The translations under genes and the position numbers were made by a program. This document shows positions 41,875-51,888 of a DNA stretch of 54,208 nt, one piece after another. How positions within the stretch are numbered: the stretch's first letter is position 1; each line of letters starts with the position of its first letter. Below the pieces are notes generated by a model, which was not told the origin of the DNA, did not search any database, and saw only the letters and a list, made by a program, of their open reading frames with translations. The stretch is taken from assembly GCA_017608295.1 (NCBI GenBank), contig JAFCGF010000023.1, positions 1 to 54,208 on the forward strand, read 5' to 3'. This DNA comes from Candidatus Woesearchaeota archaeon (lineage in GTDB: Archaea > Nanoarchaeota > Nanoarchaeia > Woesearchaeales > JAGVZT01).

Positions 41875-42835
41875 TGTAAACAAGGCGAAGACCGGTGCCA
41901 GGAAAAAAAGATGGTTCCTGAGGATAATTCAGCTATTAATTGCTTGTGTTATTATTTATTTCATTGGCAGGTTTATTTTAAAAAACATAACTCAACTCCA
42001 GGATTACACATTCCATATTAATTATCTTTTACTTTCCTGTTCATTAATAATATGCATCATATACCAGTTCAACCTGTCTCTGATCTGGTATTATATAACT
42101 GTGAAAAATAAATGTAATATTAAATTTTCATTAACAATTCTTTATCGGATTTATGCGGGTTTTGGGAAATACATTCCGGGCAAAATATTCGGTTATGCAA
42201 TGATGTTTTATTATTACAGCAAAGCAAATCAGTCCGTAAAGGCAACAGGTTCCTGTCTTTTCATTGAGCTTGTAACAGCACTTCTTTCCGCAATATTTAT
42301 TATTATTTTTTGCTCACTTTTTATTGAAATACCTCTGTTTGTTGAATACCGTTTCATTGGATTTATCCTGTTAGCATTATTCTTTATTTTGATCCACCCC
42401 AGAATTCTGGAATTTTTATCAAACATTGCCTTAAAGATAATTAAACGCGATCCTGTTAAGTTTGAAATAACTTACTTTCAGGTGCTTAGTATCGTAGGAT
42501 TGTATATTCTCAACAGATTAATTTTTGGTGTTTCATTTTTATTTTTCATTAACTCTATTTATCCAATTTCTTTTCAATATTTCTTTTTCATTACAGGCGC
42601 AACTGCACTTGCCGGCACAATTGGTTTTTTTGCTATTTTCGTTCCGGCTGGTTTAGGAGTCAGAGAAGGTGTTCTTACCCTGGTACTGAAAAACATAATG
42701 CCCGACTCGTTTGCCGGTATCATATCCCTGGCTTCAAGATTATGGCAAACAGTTGGAGAGATCATTTTACTGCTGGCGACATTCCTATTGTATAGAGCAA
42801 TGAAGATCAACGTGAACGATCACATCCGGAATTAA
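41864..42835 (+). CDS. AglD/lysylphosphatidylglycerol-synthase-TM (UPF0104) membrane protein
   Basis: 323 aa, about eight spans. The family signature appears as YAGFGKYIPGKIFGYAMMFYYYS near 95-117 and FVPAGLGVREGVLTLVL near 255-275. Starts at TTG 41864: an in-frame stop lies just upstream and the first in-frame ATG is about 100 codons later, so TTG is the reasonable start. It overlaps the GT4 by 11 bases. Such proteins in glycan operons are thought to assist lipid-linked sugar movement; a precise role is not established. Confidence 0.83.
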   Translation: MGDNVNKAKTGARKKRWFLRIIQLLIACVIIYFIGRFILKNITQLQDYTFHINYLLLSCSLIICIIYQFNLSLIWYYITVKNKCNIKFSLTILYRIYAGFGKYIPGKIFGYAMMFYYYSKANQSVKATGSCLFIELVTALLSAIFIIIFCSLFIEIPLFVEYRFIGFILLALFFILIHPRILEFLSNIALKIIKRDPVKFEITYFQVLSIVGLYILNRLIFGVSFLFFINSIYPISFQYFFFITGATALAGTIGFFAIFVPAGLGVREGVLTLVLKNIMPDSFAGIISLASRLWQTVGEIILLLATFLLYRAMKINVNDHIRN

Positions 42836-42930
42836 TGGAATTTGATAAAACAGAATATCAAATCAACTTCTCAGAACAACATCAGTCTCTGTATGATGAG
42901 AAGATGAAAATACAAAAGGCCAACAAATGA
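42835..42930 (+). pseudogene. 31-codon remnant of a methyltransferase N terminus
   Basis: ATG at 42835 overlaps the previous TAA (TAATG), and its TGA overlaps the next ATG (ATGA). The 31 encoded residues match the first residues of the methyltransferase at 44185: 19 of 31 are identical by eye, including YQxNFSxQHxSxYDE and QKANK. Homology stops where the next gene starts. It looks like the stump of a second methyltransferase cut by arrival of the GT4 gene; it may still be translated and couple the flanking genes. Confidence 0.72.
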
Positions 42931-44102
42931 AAAGAAATATATATCATGTTCTAACTATTACTACTTCATTTCCTGTTAACGAAAACGATTTTGCAGGTAT
43001 ATTCATTCTTAGGACCCTAAATTGTCAATCTGAAATAAATCATGAGGTTATTGTCCCTTATAATGAGAATACAATAGATCAGAATTATTTAAAGAATATT
43101 AAACTACATAGAATTAAATATGCACCAAAGAAATTTCCCTTTTTGACATTATCAAGTATTAAAGGTGGTATTCCTGAGACGATAAAAAAATATCCCTGGG
43201 CTATATTATTCTATCCAATCATGATGATATTATTTTGTATTAAAACTATTCAATTAACTCAAAAGAATACTATTTTACATGTTCATTGGTTACCGAATGG
43301 ATTAATTGGGGTTATTGTAAAGAAGCTATTGAACAAACCATTTATAATCACTTTACATGGCTCTGATCAAAATTTATTATCCATTCCAATAATTCGTGTT
43401 ATATGTAAATGGATTTTGAAAAACGCCGATGCTGTGACAACAGTATCAATAAATTTAAAGAATCGTTTATATGACCTTTATGGGATTGATAAGAAAATTA
43501 GTTTTATCCCTTACGGCGTTGATTTACCAACAATTGGTAATAGAAAAAAGACTTCAAATTTTAGATTATTATTTGTTGGCAATCTAACAAAGGTAAAAGG
43601 AGTTGATATACTGATTAAATCATTATCTTTAATAAAAAAAATTGAAGACATTAATCTTACTATTATTGGAGATGGCCCTGAGTTTAATAATCTGCAAAAA
43701 TTGACTTGGAAGGAAGATCTGCAGAAATTTGTCGATTTTCTAGGCGTAAAACCACCAAACAAAATTCAAAATGATATGCTGAAGTATGATTGTTTAATCC
43801 TTCCTTCGTGGTCGGAAGGAACACCAAATGTTGTCAAGGAAGCAATGGCCTGTGCTCTACCGATAGTTGCTACAAACATTGGAGGCACACCCGAATTAAT
43901 CACTAATAACATGAACGGTTTGTTATTTGAGCCTGGAGACACTAAAACACTAGCTAAGCATATAGAATATTTAAATCAAAATAGACAGGACGCAATTGAA
44001 ATGGGATTGCAAGGGAGAAAATTTATTCGTGATCAGAATCTTACTTGGAATTATACTGCCAGTAAATATATGGAACTTTATAATTCTTTTACTTGTGGGT
44101 AA
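42927..44102 (+). CDS. Family 4 glycosyltransferase
   Basis: 391 aa. VLTITTSFPVNENDFAGIF at the N terminus, HVHWLPNGLIGV, ITLHGSDQN, FVGNLTKVKGVDILIKSL, TIIGDGPE, SWSEGTPNVVKEAMAC (E-x7-E). The same subfamily as the gene at 40660. Notably A/T-rich, with many AAA/ATT codons. It begins exactly where the methyltransferase remnant ends, suggesting acquisition by insertion. Confidence 0.9.
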   Translation: MKRNIYHVLTITTSFPVNENDFAGIFILRTLNCQSEINHEVIVPYNENTIDQNYLKNIKLHRIKYAPKKFPFLTLSSIKGGIPETIKKYPWAILFYPIMMILFCIKTIQLTQKNTILHVHWLPNGLIGVIVKKLLNKPFIITLHGSDQNLLSIPIIRVICKWILKNADAVTTVSINLKNRLYDLYGIDKKISFIPYGVDLPTIGNRKKTSNFRLLFVGNLTKVKGVDILIKSLSLIKKIEDINLTIIGDGPEFNNLQKLTWKEDLQKFVDFLGVKPPNKIQNDMLKYDCLILPSWSEGTPNVVKEAMACALPIVATNIGGTPELITNNMNGLLFEPGDTKTLAKHIEYLNQNRQDAIEMGLQGRKFIRDQNLTWNYTASKYMELYNSFTCG

Positions 44103-44184
44103 TTTGAAATATTACCAAATAATATAAAAATATTCCAAAATATTTATTGGTTCCTGTGAATTATAGTAAATAAGATCACATACT

Positions 44185-44946
44185 ATGATGGAGATAAATC
44201 AAGCCGCATATCAATATAACTTCTCTGACCAGCATCCGTCTGTTTATGACGAAGAAAGAAAAGGACAGAAGGCCAACAAAATACTGACCGTTTTAAAGGA
44301 CCATTTTGGGCAGCTGGATCAATTCAGGTTACTTGATGTCGGCTCATCCACAGGAATCATAACATATTATTTAAGTAAAAGTTTTCGTGAAACGATTGGT
44401 ATTGATATCGATGAGAAAGCGGTTAAACACGCAAAAAACAACTTTGACAACAGTAACATTCAGTTTTATGAACAGGATTGCATGAATATGAATTTTCCTG
44501 ATCACTCTTTTGATGTAGTTAACTGTACCCATATTTATGAACATGTCCCCGATAGTAAGCGATTGATGGATGAAATTTACCGTGTATTAAAGCCGGGAGG
44601 GGTTTGCTTCTTTGCAGCAGGGAACAGACTGATACTTATTGAGGATCACTATAAACTGCCATTGCTCAGTGTCATGCCAAAATTTACCGCACATAAATAT
44701 CTCAGGTTATTGAATAAGGCAAATTATTACTATGAGAACCATCTGACCTATTGGGGATTGAAAAAATTAACTTCAAAATTTGAACGAAAAGATTATACGT
44801 TTGAAATTATAAAAGATCCTGGAAAATATTCAGCTACTGAAATGATTAAGGAGAATTCATATGCCCAACTGTTATATATTGGTGTTTTAAAAGTAGCTTA
44901 CTGGTTATCTCCAACATACATCTGGTTACTTGAAAAAAAAGAGTAA
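44185..44946 (+). CDS. SAM-dependent class I methyltransferase
   Basis: 253 aa. Motif I LLDVGSSTGIITYYLS near 52-67, IGIDIDEKAVKHA, HSFDVVNCTHIYEHVPDS, EIYRVLKPGGVCFFA: Methyltransf_11 type. Likely methylates a glycan or a lipid-linked sugar in this operon. An ATG at 44188 is an equal start. The N-terminal 30 residues are duplicated in the remnant at 42835. Confidence 0.9.
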   Translation: MMEINQAAYQYNFSDQHPSVYDEERKGQKANKILTVLKDHFGQLDQFRLLDVGSSTGIITYYLSKSFRETIGIDIDEKAVKHAKNNFDNSNIQFYEQDCMNMNFPDHSFDVVNCTHIYEHVPDSKRLMDEIYRVLKPGGVCFFAAGNRLILIEDHYKLPLLSVMPKFTAHKYLRLLNKANYYYENHLTYWGLKKLTSKFERKDYTFEIIKDPGKYSATEMIKENSYAQLLYIGVLKVAYWLSPTYIWLLEKKE

Positions 44947-44984
44947 TTCAAAAATGATGATGCAAATTAATAAATATCATAAAG

Positions 44985-47228
44985 ATGTTTGAAATATCAA
45001 AAATCAATACAGCCGGAATTCTTGTTTTTATATTGTTCCTTGCACTCGGTTTAGATCTGCTTTTCTATACAGGTATTTATGGGAGTGATGATATGAGTTA
45101 CTACGGAGCTTCCTATCTCATGGCCAGTGGCAGATTTGATTTTAGCCAGATTGGCACCAGTTTTATATGTGACGATGTCCTTTTTAGTTTTGGGGGATTA
45201 CGTTTTGCTGTTACGATTCCAATGGCAATTATTTATTACTTAACATCCGGAAGTGTTTTCTGGATAAATATGTATTTTATTCTTGTTCATCTGGCTCTTG
45301 TATTTCTAACGTTTAAAACCGGGAAGTTAATACATAATGAAACAATTGGTTGGATTGCATCGTTTCTTGTCGCTACCATGCCTATATTTTATGTATTTGC
45401 TGGAGGCATATTCCCTGACATAACGTTAACTTTCTGGATATTATTTTCAGGATATATATTGTTTAGATTTTACAAAAAAAGAGACAGCTATTCAGCTAAG
45501 GTTTTCTCATTCAGAACTTTTCTTTTATTGTTTACAGCGGGTTTCTCATTAGGAATAGCATATTCGGCGAAGATCGCTGCCTTGATTATGTTTGTTCCAT
45601 ATTTTATTATCATTGCGAAATGTTCAAAACGATTTTTTAGTGTTGAAACTCTGGTATATTCGTTATATTATTTTGCCGGATTTTTATTCTTTATCGGAAT
45701 TGAAACAATCTGGCTCTCATTTCTTTTCGAAGATTTTACTATACGTATAAATCTTCTCTATTTTTCATCCTCTGAATCTACTGCCCCCATTATCAGGATA
45801 CAACCGGATAAGCCTGATCTGCTACTGTTTTATAGAGATAGGTTTATTGAAGCGCATAAGGATTTGAAATGGGCGTTAAGTAATTTATCCTACTTTTTAT
45901 TAGGATTGTCAATCATCATCTATCCCATATTAAAAAAATCAAGCCGGCTACTTTATATTGTCTTTATCTGGCCTTTATTATATCTGATAATAGGTGTTTT
46001 TTCTTTTTCAATTTATTCCGTATCCAGTATCCAGCCCAGGTATTTTGTTATTATAATGCCTCAGTTGACAATTATAGGCGCTTTTGTTATTTATTCATTG
46101 TATTCTTTGTTAAAAGATAAATTATCACGTAATAATAATGTTGCAAGACTAATTTTAAAAATAGGTATTGTATGTTTATTATTGTTTTTCATGGTATCAA
46201 ATTTTCTGGAAACCAGAGAATATGCCGGCTCAGTTTATAGAGCAAATATGACAAAAAGTTTTCTTGCTGCATATCAAAAAGTTAAAACTGATTACCCCGC
46301 ATCTAAAGTGTTTATTGATCCTGCATATGCTCGGTTTCAACCTCTCTTTCTGAGAAATAAATTCAAAGGAATCAATGATCCCAATGTTCATTTTGCGCGA
46401 TGGCGCAATCGGGACTCTCTGCCATTTTTTTTAATCTCTCCAAGATTACTTTCTCAGGAAGCTTTATCTCCACCTTATTTCCGAAGAAGCTTAATCAGAA
46501 AGGCAAATGCTAAATTGGTTGATATTGTTTATCCTCAGAATAGATGGAGCGTGTTGTCAAACTTTTTCCGGCAATCATATGACCTTTCTGTCAATCCAAT
46601 AGGTTCATTCCCATTCTGTTCCCCGGGTCAAACATGTAGCTCATTTCCAACATACATATATGTCTTTACTGAAAAAACCAAACCGGAAAAGAATAACGAT
46701 TTATTATTTTCCTCTATTGATCAAAAATTCCCGCTTTTCAATGTTTCTAAACATACTAACATAAAATTTAATTTCAATCAGTCTGGTTATAATATCAAAT
46801 GGGGAGAAAACGACAAGTTTAGAAAATATCAAAGGAAGTTAAATAAGTGGATTCAATTAAAAGGGTTTGAAAAAGCCCATTATAAGAATCCCTCACAAAA
46901 CATGCTTGGTTCTTTTAAACAGCGTCAGGGGGATTTTAAATTCAGTATTGATATCGGAAGCTTAACAGACCAGAACACCAAAGCATTGGTGCGTATTTGG
47001 CTATATCATAATGCTGAATATTTAGGTTCTAAAAGATCGGACACTTGCATTATTTCACCGGATAAAACCACATTGAAAATCCTGTTTACTATGAAGAACC
47101 CCATTGATCAATTCCGCTTTTCAATCTATATTCACCCGGAATCTGATTCGCCGGGTGGTATCTATATTGAGAATTTGAATCTTCGGTCAATGGATAAGAG
47201 GAGAAGTTTTTCAAAAAAAAATCCTTGA
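44985..47228 (+). CDS. GT-C membrane glycosyltransferase (GT39/PMT-like) with long periplasmic tail
   Basis: 747 aa. About 11-12 spans in residues 1-415. First-loop catalytic-type motif GSDDMSYYG (D35, D36), LVATMPIFYVFAGGIFPD, and AKIAALI. The C-terminal 330 residues are soluble and presumably periplasmic, with a beta-sandwich-like end (about 600-740). Such enzymes use polyprenyl-phosphate sugars to glycosylate lipids or proteins. Acceptor unknown. Confidence 0.82.
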   Translation: MFEISKINTAGILVFILFLALGLDLLFYTGIYGSDDMSYYGASYLMASGRFDFSQIGTSFICDDVLFSFGGLRFAVTIPMAIIYYLTSGSVFWINMYFILVHLALVFLTFKTGKLIHNETIGWIASFLVATMPIFYVFAGGIFPDITLTFWILFSGYILFRFYKKRDSYSAKVFSFRTFLLLFTAGFSLGIAYSAKIAALIMFVPYFIIIAKCSKRFFSVETLVYSLYYFAGFLFFIGIETIWLSFLFEDFTIRINLLYFSSSESTAPIIRIQPDKPDLLLFYRDRFIEAHKDLKWALSNLSYFLLGLSIIIYPILKKSSRLLYIVFIWPLLYLIIGVFSFSIYSVSSIQPRYFVIIMPQLTIIGAFVIYSLYSLLKDKLSRNNNVARLILKIGIVCLLLFFMVSNFLETREYAGSVYRANMTKSFLAAYQKVKTDYPASKVFIDPAYARFQPLFLRNKFKGINDPNVHFARWRNRDSLPFFLISPRLLSQEALSPPYFRRSLIRKANAKLVDIVYPQNRWSVLSNFFRQSYDLSVNPIGSFPFCSPGQTCSSFPTYIYVFTEKTKPEKNNDLLFSSIDQKFPLFNVSKHTNIKFNFNQSGYNIKWGENDKFRKYQRKLNKWIQLKGFEKAHYKNPSQNMLGSFKQRQGDFKFSIDIGSLTDQNTKALVRIWLYHNAEYLGSKRSDTCIISPDKTTLKILFTMKNPIDQFRFSIYIHPESDSPGGIYIENLNLRSMDKRRSFSKKNP

Positions 47229-47255
47229 CATTCTCTAAAGCAACGACTATTTTTG
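47225..47255 (+). promoter_or_regulatory. Internal promoter ahead of the GT2/TMTC-like unit
   Basis: TTG at 47225-47227, 20-base spacer, TATTTTTG at 47248-47255. It lies in a 93-base gap and makes 47322-53814 a separate transcription unit candidate. Confidence 0.6.
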
Positions 47256-47321
47256 CTGAGCGTGAAAATCCAGGAATGCATCGTATTCAGGAATCACGAG
47301 TTGCTATAAAACAAACACTCT

Positions 47322-48110
47322 ATGTTATCTGACAAGAAAATTGTAGTTGTACTGCCAGCTTACAATGCTGAGAAAACGATTCAAAAAACGATCGATGAGA
47401 TCCCCGCTGACCTGGTAGATGAGATTGTGGTTGTGGATGATGCCAGCACGGATAACACAATCGATGTAGCCAGATCATTGAACATCAGACATATCATTCA
47501 ACACGATGATAACAAAGGGTATGGGGGGAACCAGAAGACATGTTACGATACCGCGTTAAAGCTTGGAGCCGATATCGTGATCATGCTTCACCCCGATTAT
47601 CAATATACCCCCTTATTGATTCCTGCTATGTCGCACATGATTGCATGCGGCCTCTACCCGGTGGTCATCGGTTCCAGGATTCTCGGGAAAGGTGCCCTGC
47701 GGGGAGGCATGCCCAGGTATAAATATGTGGCAAACCGGTTTTTAACACTGTTCCAGAATTTCTTCATCAGTCAAAAACTGTCAGAATACCATTCCGGGTA
47801 CCGCGCTTTTTCCCGTGAAGTACTCGAAAACGTTAATTATCATGCCAACTCGGACGATTTTGTGTTTGATAACCAGATGCTCTCCCAGATCTTTTATGCC
47901 GGATATGAGATCGCTGAGATCACCTGCCCGACTAAATATTTCGAGGAAGCCTCTTCCATCAATGTCACTCGTAGCATGAAATACGGCCTGGGTGTCATGA
48001 ACACATCCATATCCTATTTCCTTCAGAAAAAAGGGCTCGCCTCTTTCGAGATCTATAAAAAGCCTGAAGTTTCAAAGATATCCTCTGCAACAGAAACACC
48101 TGACAGATGA
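47322..48110 (+). CDS. Family 2 glycosyltransferase, polyprenyl-phosphate sugar synthase-like
   Basis: 262 aa. IVVVLPAYNAEKTI, EIVVVDDASTDNTI, GYGGNQKTCYDTAL, MLHPDYQYTP (the HPDxQ variant of the DxD region), SGYRAFSREVL. There is no clear membrane span, so it is soluble and membrane-associated as in DPM1. Overlaps the next gene by ATGA. Position suggests it makes the lipid-phosphate sugar for the three GT-C proteins that follow. Confidence 0.88.
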   Translation: MLSDKKIVVVLPAYNAEKTIQKTIDEIPADLVDEIVVVDDASTDNTIDVARSLNIRHIIQHDDNKGYGGNQKTCYDTALKLGADIVIMLHPDYQYTPLLIPAMSHMIACGLYPVVIGSRILGKGALRGGMPRYKYVANRFLTLFQNFFISQKLSEYHSGYRAFSREVLENVNYHANSDDFVFDNQMLSQIFYAGYEIAEITCPTKYFEEASSINVTRSMKYGLGVMNTSISYFLQKKGLASFEIYKKPEVSKISSATETPDR

Positions 48111-50032
48111 ATCAACCCAAAAAGAAAAAATGGAAAGGCAGTCCGCATAAACCTGTGCAAAAACTGCCACAGGAGAAACCTCTGAATTTCAGGCTATGGG
48201 CATTTATCGTGTTTGTTCTGGCATTTGTACTTTACGCGAATACAATTTCGCATGAATATGTGCTGGATGATTACGGAGTACTGAAAGACAACTGGATTAC
48301 AAAGCGTGGGATTGATGGCATTCCGACGTTGCTGACTACATCTTACCGATACGGTGTGAATATGCTGACAGACAACCTGTACCGCCCGTTAACCCTTGTT
48401 ATGTATGCTGTTGAGTGGCAGATTGCACCTGATACCCCTGCCCTTAACCATTTCGTAAATGTCCTGTTCTATGCTTTGAGTTGTGTGCTGCTCCTTGTAT
48501 TTCTGAGAAAGCTTTTCAGAAATATGCATCCCTTGTGGCCGATCCTGATCACCCTGCTCTGGGCAGCACATCCCATCCATACCGAAGTGGTTGCAAACAT
48601 CAAGAGCCGCGATGAGATCATGGCGGTCTTTTTTGTGTTACTTGCCTCTATTGGTTTTATCGAATATCTGAGAAAAAAAAGGATAATACTCTTGCTTGGA
48701 TCAGCCATCGCCTACTTTCTTGCCTTTACTTCCAAAGAGGGGATCATTACCATGCTTGCCATATTTCCCTTAATGGGCTGGTATTTCACCAGGGCCAATA
48801 CCCGAACAAACATCGTTGCCTCAGTTGTCATGATTATCCCGGCTATCGCTTACCTGCTGATCCGGTATGCCATATTAAGTGAATATGCACAACCTTCCTC
48901 CGTCCCGGTGGTGGATAACCTGTTAATGGCTGCACCTGATCTGTCTGCCCGCTATGCAACTGCCATTTATATCCTCGGTAAATATTTTCTGTTGTTATTG
49001 TTCCCGATCCAACTGGTGTCAGATTACTCTTACAACCAGATCCCTGTTACAGGATGGATAGATCCATTTGTGTGGCTGTCGTTTCTGATCTATGCCGCTA
49101 TGATCATATACTCTTTCGTTAACCTGAAAAAAAAATCCATACTGGTTTTTGGCATCCTTTTCTTTTTGATCACATTCAGTGTCTACAGCAATATATTTAT
49201 CATAATAGGCTCCTCATTTGGAGAAAGATTCCTCTATCTGCCGTCATTAGGCGTTTCCATTATGCTTTCCTGGCTGGTCATGAAAGTTTTCAAGGTACCG
49301 GTGAATGAAGATTTCCCGCTCCCACTCAAAGAGCTGTTCAAAAAATATAAGGTGCTCTGGTTAGTAGTTGGGATCATCCTTGTTTTATACAGTATCAAAA
49401 CCGTAACCAGAAACAGTGAATGGGAAAACCAGTGGACCCTGTTTTCAGCTGATATTCAAAGGTCCCCCAACAGTGCTCATCTGCATTATTACTGGGGATT
49501 AACCATCCGTGATAAAGCCAAGGAGCAAACAAATCAGCAGGAATATCAATCCTTTATGAGAAATGCAGTGAAAGAATTTGAAGCCGGATTATCTATCTAT
49601 CCGAAATTTGCAGAATGTTATCATCAGTTAGGCCTGGCTATGTTTCGTCTCGGAGATAATGACAGAGCGCTTGAACATTACAACAAAGCGGTATCGTTGA
49701 CCCCGAATGAAGCGGTCCTCTATTCGAATATGGGTATCATTTACTATCAAAGAAAGGAATATCAGAAAGCCGTTGAACTTTACCAGAAAGCAATATCGAT
49801 TGATCCCCACTATTCAGATGCTCACATGAACCTTGGAAGCATGTATGGACTTATGGGTGATTTCGAAAGATCTCTCCATCACCTGAAAAAAAGCCTGGAA
49901 TATGAGCCGAACAGTGCCAGCGCTCACTACTATCTTGGATTAACCTACCGGAATATGAAAAAAGCTGCGGAAGCCAACAGGCATTTTGAGGAGGCTTCCC
50001 GCCTGAATCCTTCGTACAAGAAGCCCGAATAA
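48107..50032 (+). CDS. TMTC-like GT-C membrane transferase with TPR tail, copy 1
   Basis: 641 aa. About 11 spans in residues 25-450, then TPR units at about 460-640 (AECYHQLGLAMFRLGDNDRALEHYNKAV and two to three more). GT-C motifs: HEYVLDDYGVL (D54, D55), LYRPLTLVMY, HPIHTEVVANIKSRDE near 154, FTSKEG, and a DUF1736-type FPIQLVSDYSYNQIP. This is the plan of eukaryotic TMTC1-4, which O-mannosylate cadherins. Likely transfers a sugar from polyprenyl phosphate onto exported protein; substrate inferred. Confidence 0.83.
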   Translation: MNQPKKKKWKGSPHKPVQKLPQEKPLNFRLWAFIVFVLAFVLYANTISHEYVLDDYGVLKDNWITKRGIDGIPTLLTTSYRYGVNMLTDNLYRPLTLVMYAVEWQIAPDTPALNHFVNVLFYALSCVLLLVFLRKLFRNMHPLWPILITLLWAAHPIHTEVVANIKSRDEIMAVFFVLLASIGFIEYLRKKRIILLLGSAIAYFLAFTSKEGIITMLAIFPLMGWYFTRANTRTNIVASVVMIIPAIAYLLIRYAILSEYAQPSSVPVVDNLLMAAPDLSARYATAIYILGKYFLLLLFPIQLVSDYSYNQIPVTGWIDPFVWLSFLIYAAMIIYSFVNLKKKSILVFGILFFLITFSVYSNIFIIIGSSFGERFLYLPSLGVSIMLSWLVMKVFKVPVNEDFPLPLKELFKKYKVLWLVVGIILVLYSIKTVTRNSEWENQWTLFSADIQRSPNSAHLHYYWGLTIRDKAKEQTNQQEYQSFMRNAVKEFEAGLSIYPKFAECYHQLGLAMFRLGDNDRALEHYNKAVSLTPNEAVLYSNMGIIYYQRKEYQKAVELYQKAISIDPHYSDAHMNLGSMYGLMGDFERSLHHLKKSLEYEPNSASAHYYLGLTYRNMKKAAEANRHFEEASRLNPSYKKPE

Positions 50033-50046
50033 TCCCGTGTATCCTT

Positions 50047-51870
50047 ATGACTGCTAAGCCGAAAAAATTAAAAGGAACCAGCAAAGGGACGCCATATGTC
50101 TGGTTGGGTTTGGTTATCCTGGCCACGTTCATCTCCATGTTCCCGACGTTGAAGAACGAGTTCGTGAACTGGGATGACATCATCTATGTCATGAATAATG
50201 ACTTAATTAAATCTTTTTCAACGGATAATCTGTGGAAAATTTTCTCCTCTTTCTATATGGGGAACTACCACCCGCTTCCTATCCTGAGTTTTTCATTCGA
50301 TTACGCTCTCTTTGAAATGGATCCTTTTGGCTATCACCTGCATAACCTGATTTTGCACCTGGTCAATGTGATCCTTGTCTATTACTTTGTCTGGCTTGTG
50401 CTTGGCAAACAGATGATCCCGGCCCTTTTTGTCGCATTGTTGTTTGGAATCCATCCCATGCATGTTGAGTCTGTTGCCTGGATCTCGGAACGGAAAGACC
50501 TCCTGTATACTGCCTGGTTTTTGATAGGTCTGATCACTTACCTCTTCTATATCAAAACATCAAAGAAAAAGTATTATTTCTGGACACTGGCAGCATTTCT
50601 CTTCTCCCTGCTTTCCAAAGCCCAGGCGGTGACATTTCCACTTGTGCTCCTGTTACTTGATTACATCTTCTCCCGGAAATTCACCCGTATGGCCATCCTT
50701 GAGAAGATCCCGTTTTTTCTCCTCTCACTCATTTTCGGATTGATCGCCATCTTCGCCCAGGAAGCTGATAATGCCCTGAACCCGGTAGGTGTTACCTGGA
50801 TCGAAGCCCTCTTCTTCGGGCAGTATAGTTTTGTCGTCTATATTTTCAAGTTTCTTTTCCCGGTCCATCTCTCAGCCCTGCATGGATACCCGCTGACCGC
50901 TGAAGGGAGCGCACCTTACTACATCTATTTGTCCACATTGATTTTCATCATTGCAGCCTTTGTAATATACAAGACATGGCAAACCAGGAAGTACGTTGCT
51001 TTCGGGATCCTGTTTTTCCTGTTTACCATCTTTCCGGTATTGCAGTTTCTTCCTGTGGGCCAGGCAATTGTGGCCGAACGATATACCTATATCCCTTACA
51101 TCGGGCTCTCCATTCTTGCCGTATCACTCATTTTTGACCTCAGCAAAAGGATCGTCTCGAAAAACACCCGGTATTTTCTTGATTTTCTTTTCATCGCAGC
51201 ACTGTTTGTTTTTATGGTTGTGACCTGGGAACGATCAAAAACCTGGAAAGATAGCGATGCCCTGTGGACGGATGTGATCGAAAAATACCCGGAAACCGTT
51301 TCCGCCTATGTGAACAGGGGGTATATCTATAACCAGTATAATAGATATACAGAAGCGATCCGGGATTGCGAAACCGGTATACAGCTCGATCCCGATAACT
51401 ATAAATTATACATGAACCGGGCGATATCCTACAAACGTCTTAACCAATACGAACTGGCTATCGCCGATTTTTCCACAACGTTTTTGAAAAATCCGGATGA
51501 CTTTCAGCCATATCTTGAGAAAGGGATCATCTATACTGATAAACTGTCTAAGTATGATTCAGGAGTCATTAATTTCAGGATCTTCCTGAAATACAATCCG
51601 GATCACCCCAGTGGTAATTTCAACCTGGGTGTTGCCTATTTTAAGCAGGGTGCATATGACAGCGCCTGGGTATATTGTGTAAAAGCAATTGACCTTAACC
51701 CGAAGATGTCAACTCCGTACTACATTTTAGCCGTGATCCAGGCACAGCAGAACAATTTTACGCAAGCTTACAACAATGGACTGAAAGCCAGATCGCTTGG
51801 GTTCTCTGTTAACGAAAAACAACTGTCAGACTGGAAGAACAGGTCAGGGAAAGAGCGTTCTTCGGATTAA
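50047..51870 (+). CDS. TMTC-like GT-C membrane transferase with TPR tail, copy 2
   Basis: 607 aa, 14 bases after copy 1. First-loop motif EFVNWDDIIYVM (D43, D44), YHPLPILSFSFDY, HPMHVESVAWISERKD near 136, LFSLLSKAQAVTFP, and FPVHLSALHGYP where copies 1 and 3 have SDYSYN or HDYYPF. TPR units run at about 420-580. The most divergent of the three, so its acceptor or donor probably differs. The C-terminal GLKARSLGF resembles the end of the partial gene at 53824. Confidence 0.83.
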   Translation: MTAKPKKLKGTSKGTPYVWLGLVILATFISMFPTLKNEFVNWDDIIYVMNNDLIKSFSTDNLWKIFSSFYMGNYHPLPILSFSFDYALFEMDPFGYHLHNLILHLVNVILVYYFVWLVLGKQMIPALFVALLFGIHPMHVESVAWISERKDLLYTAWFLIGLITYLFYIKTSKKKYYFWTLAAFLFSLLSKAQAVTFPLVLLLLDYIFSRKFTRMAILEKIPFFLLSLIFGLIAIFAQEADNALNPVGVTWIEALFFGQYSFVVYIFKFLFPVHLSALHGYPLTAEGSAPYYIYLSTLIFIIAAFVIYKTWQTRKYVAFGILFFLFTIFPVLQFLPVGQAIVAERYTYIPYIGLSILAVSLIFDLSKRIVSKNTRYFLDFLFIAALFVFMVVTWERSKTWKDSDALWTDVIEKYPETVSAYVNRGYIYNQYNRYTEAIRDCETGIQLDPDNYKLYMNRAISYKRLNQYELAIADFSTTFLKNPDDFQPYLEKGIIYTDKLSKYDSGVINFRIFLKYNPDHPSGNFNLGVAYFKQGAYDSAWVYCVKAIDLNPKMSTPYYILAVIQAQQNNFTQAYNNGLKARSLGFSVNEKQLSDWKNRSGKERSSD

Positions 51871-51888
51871 CACCGTAATTTAGCTTCC

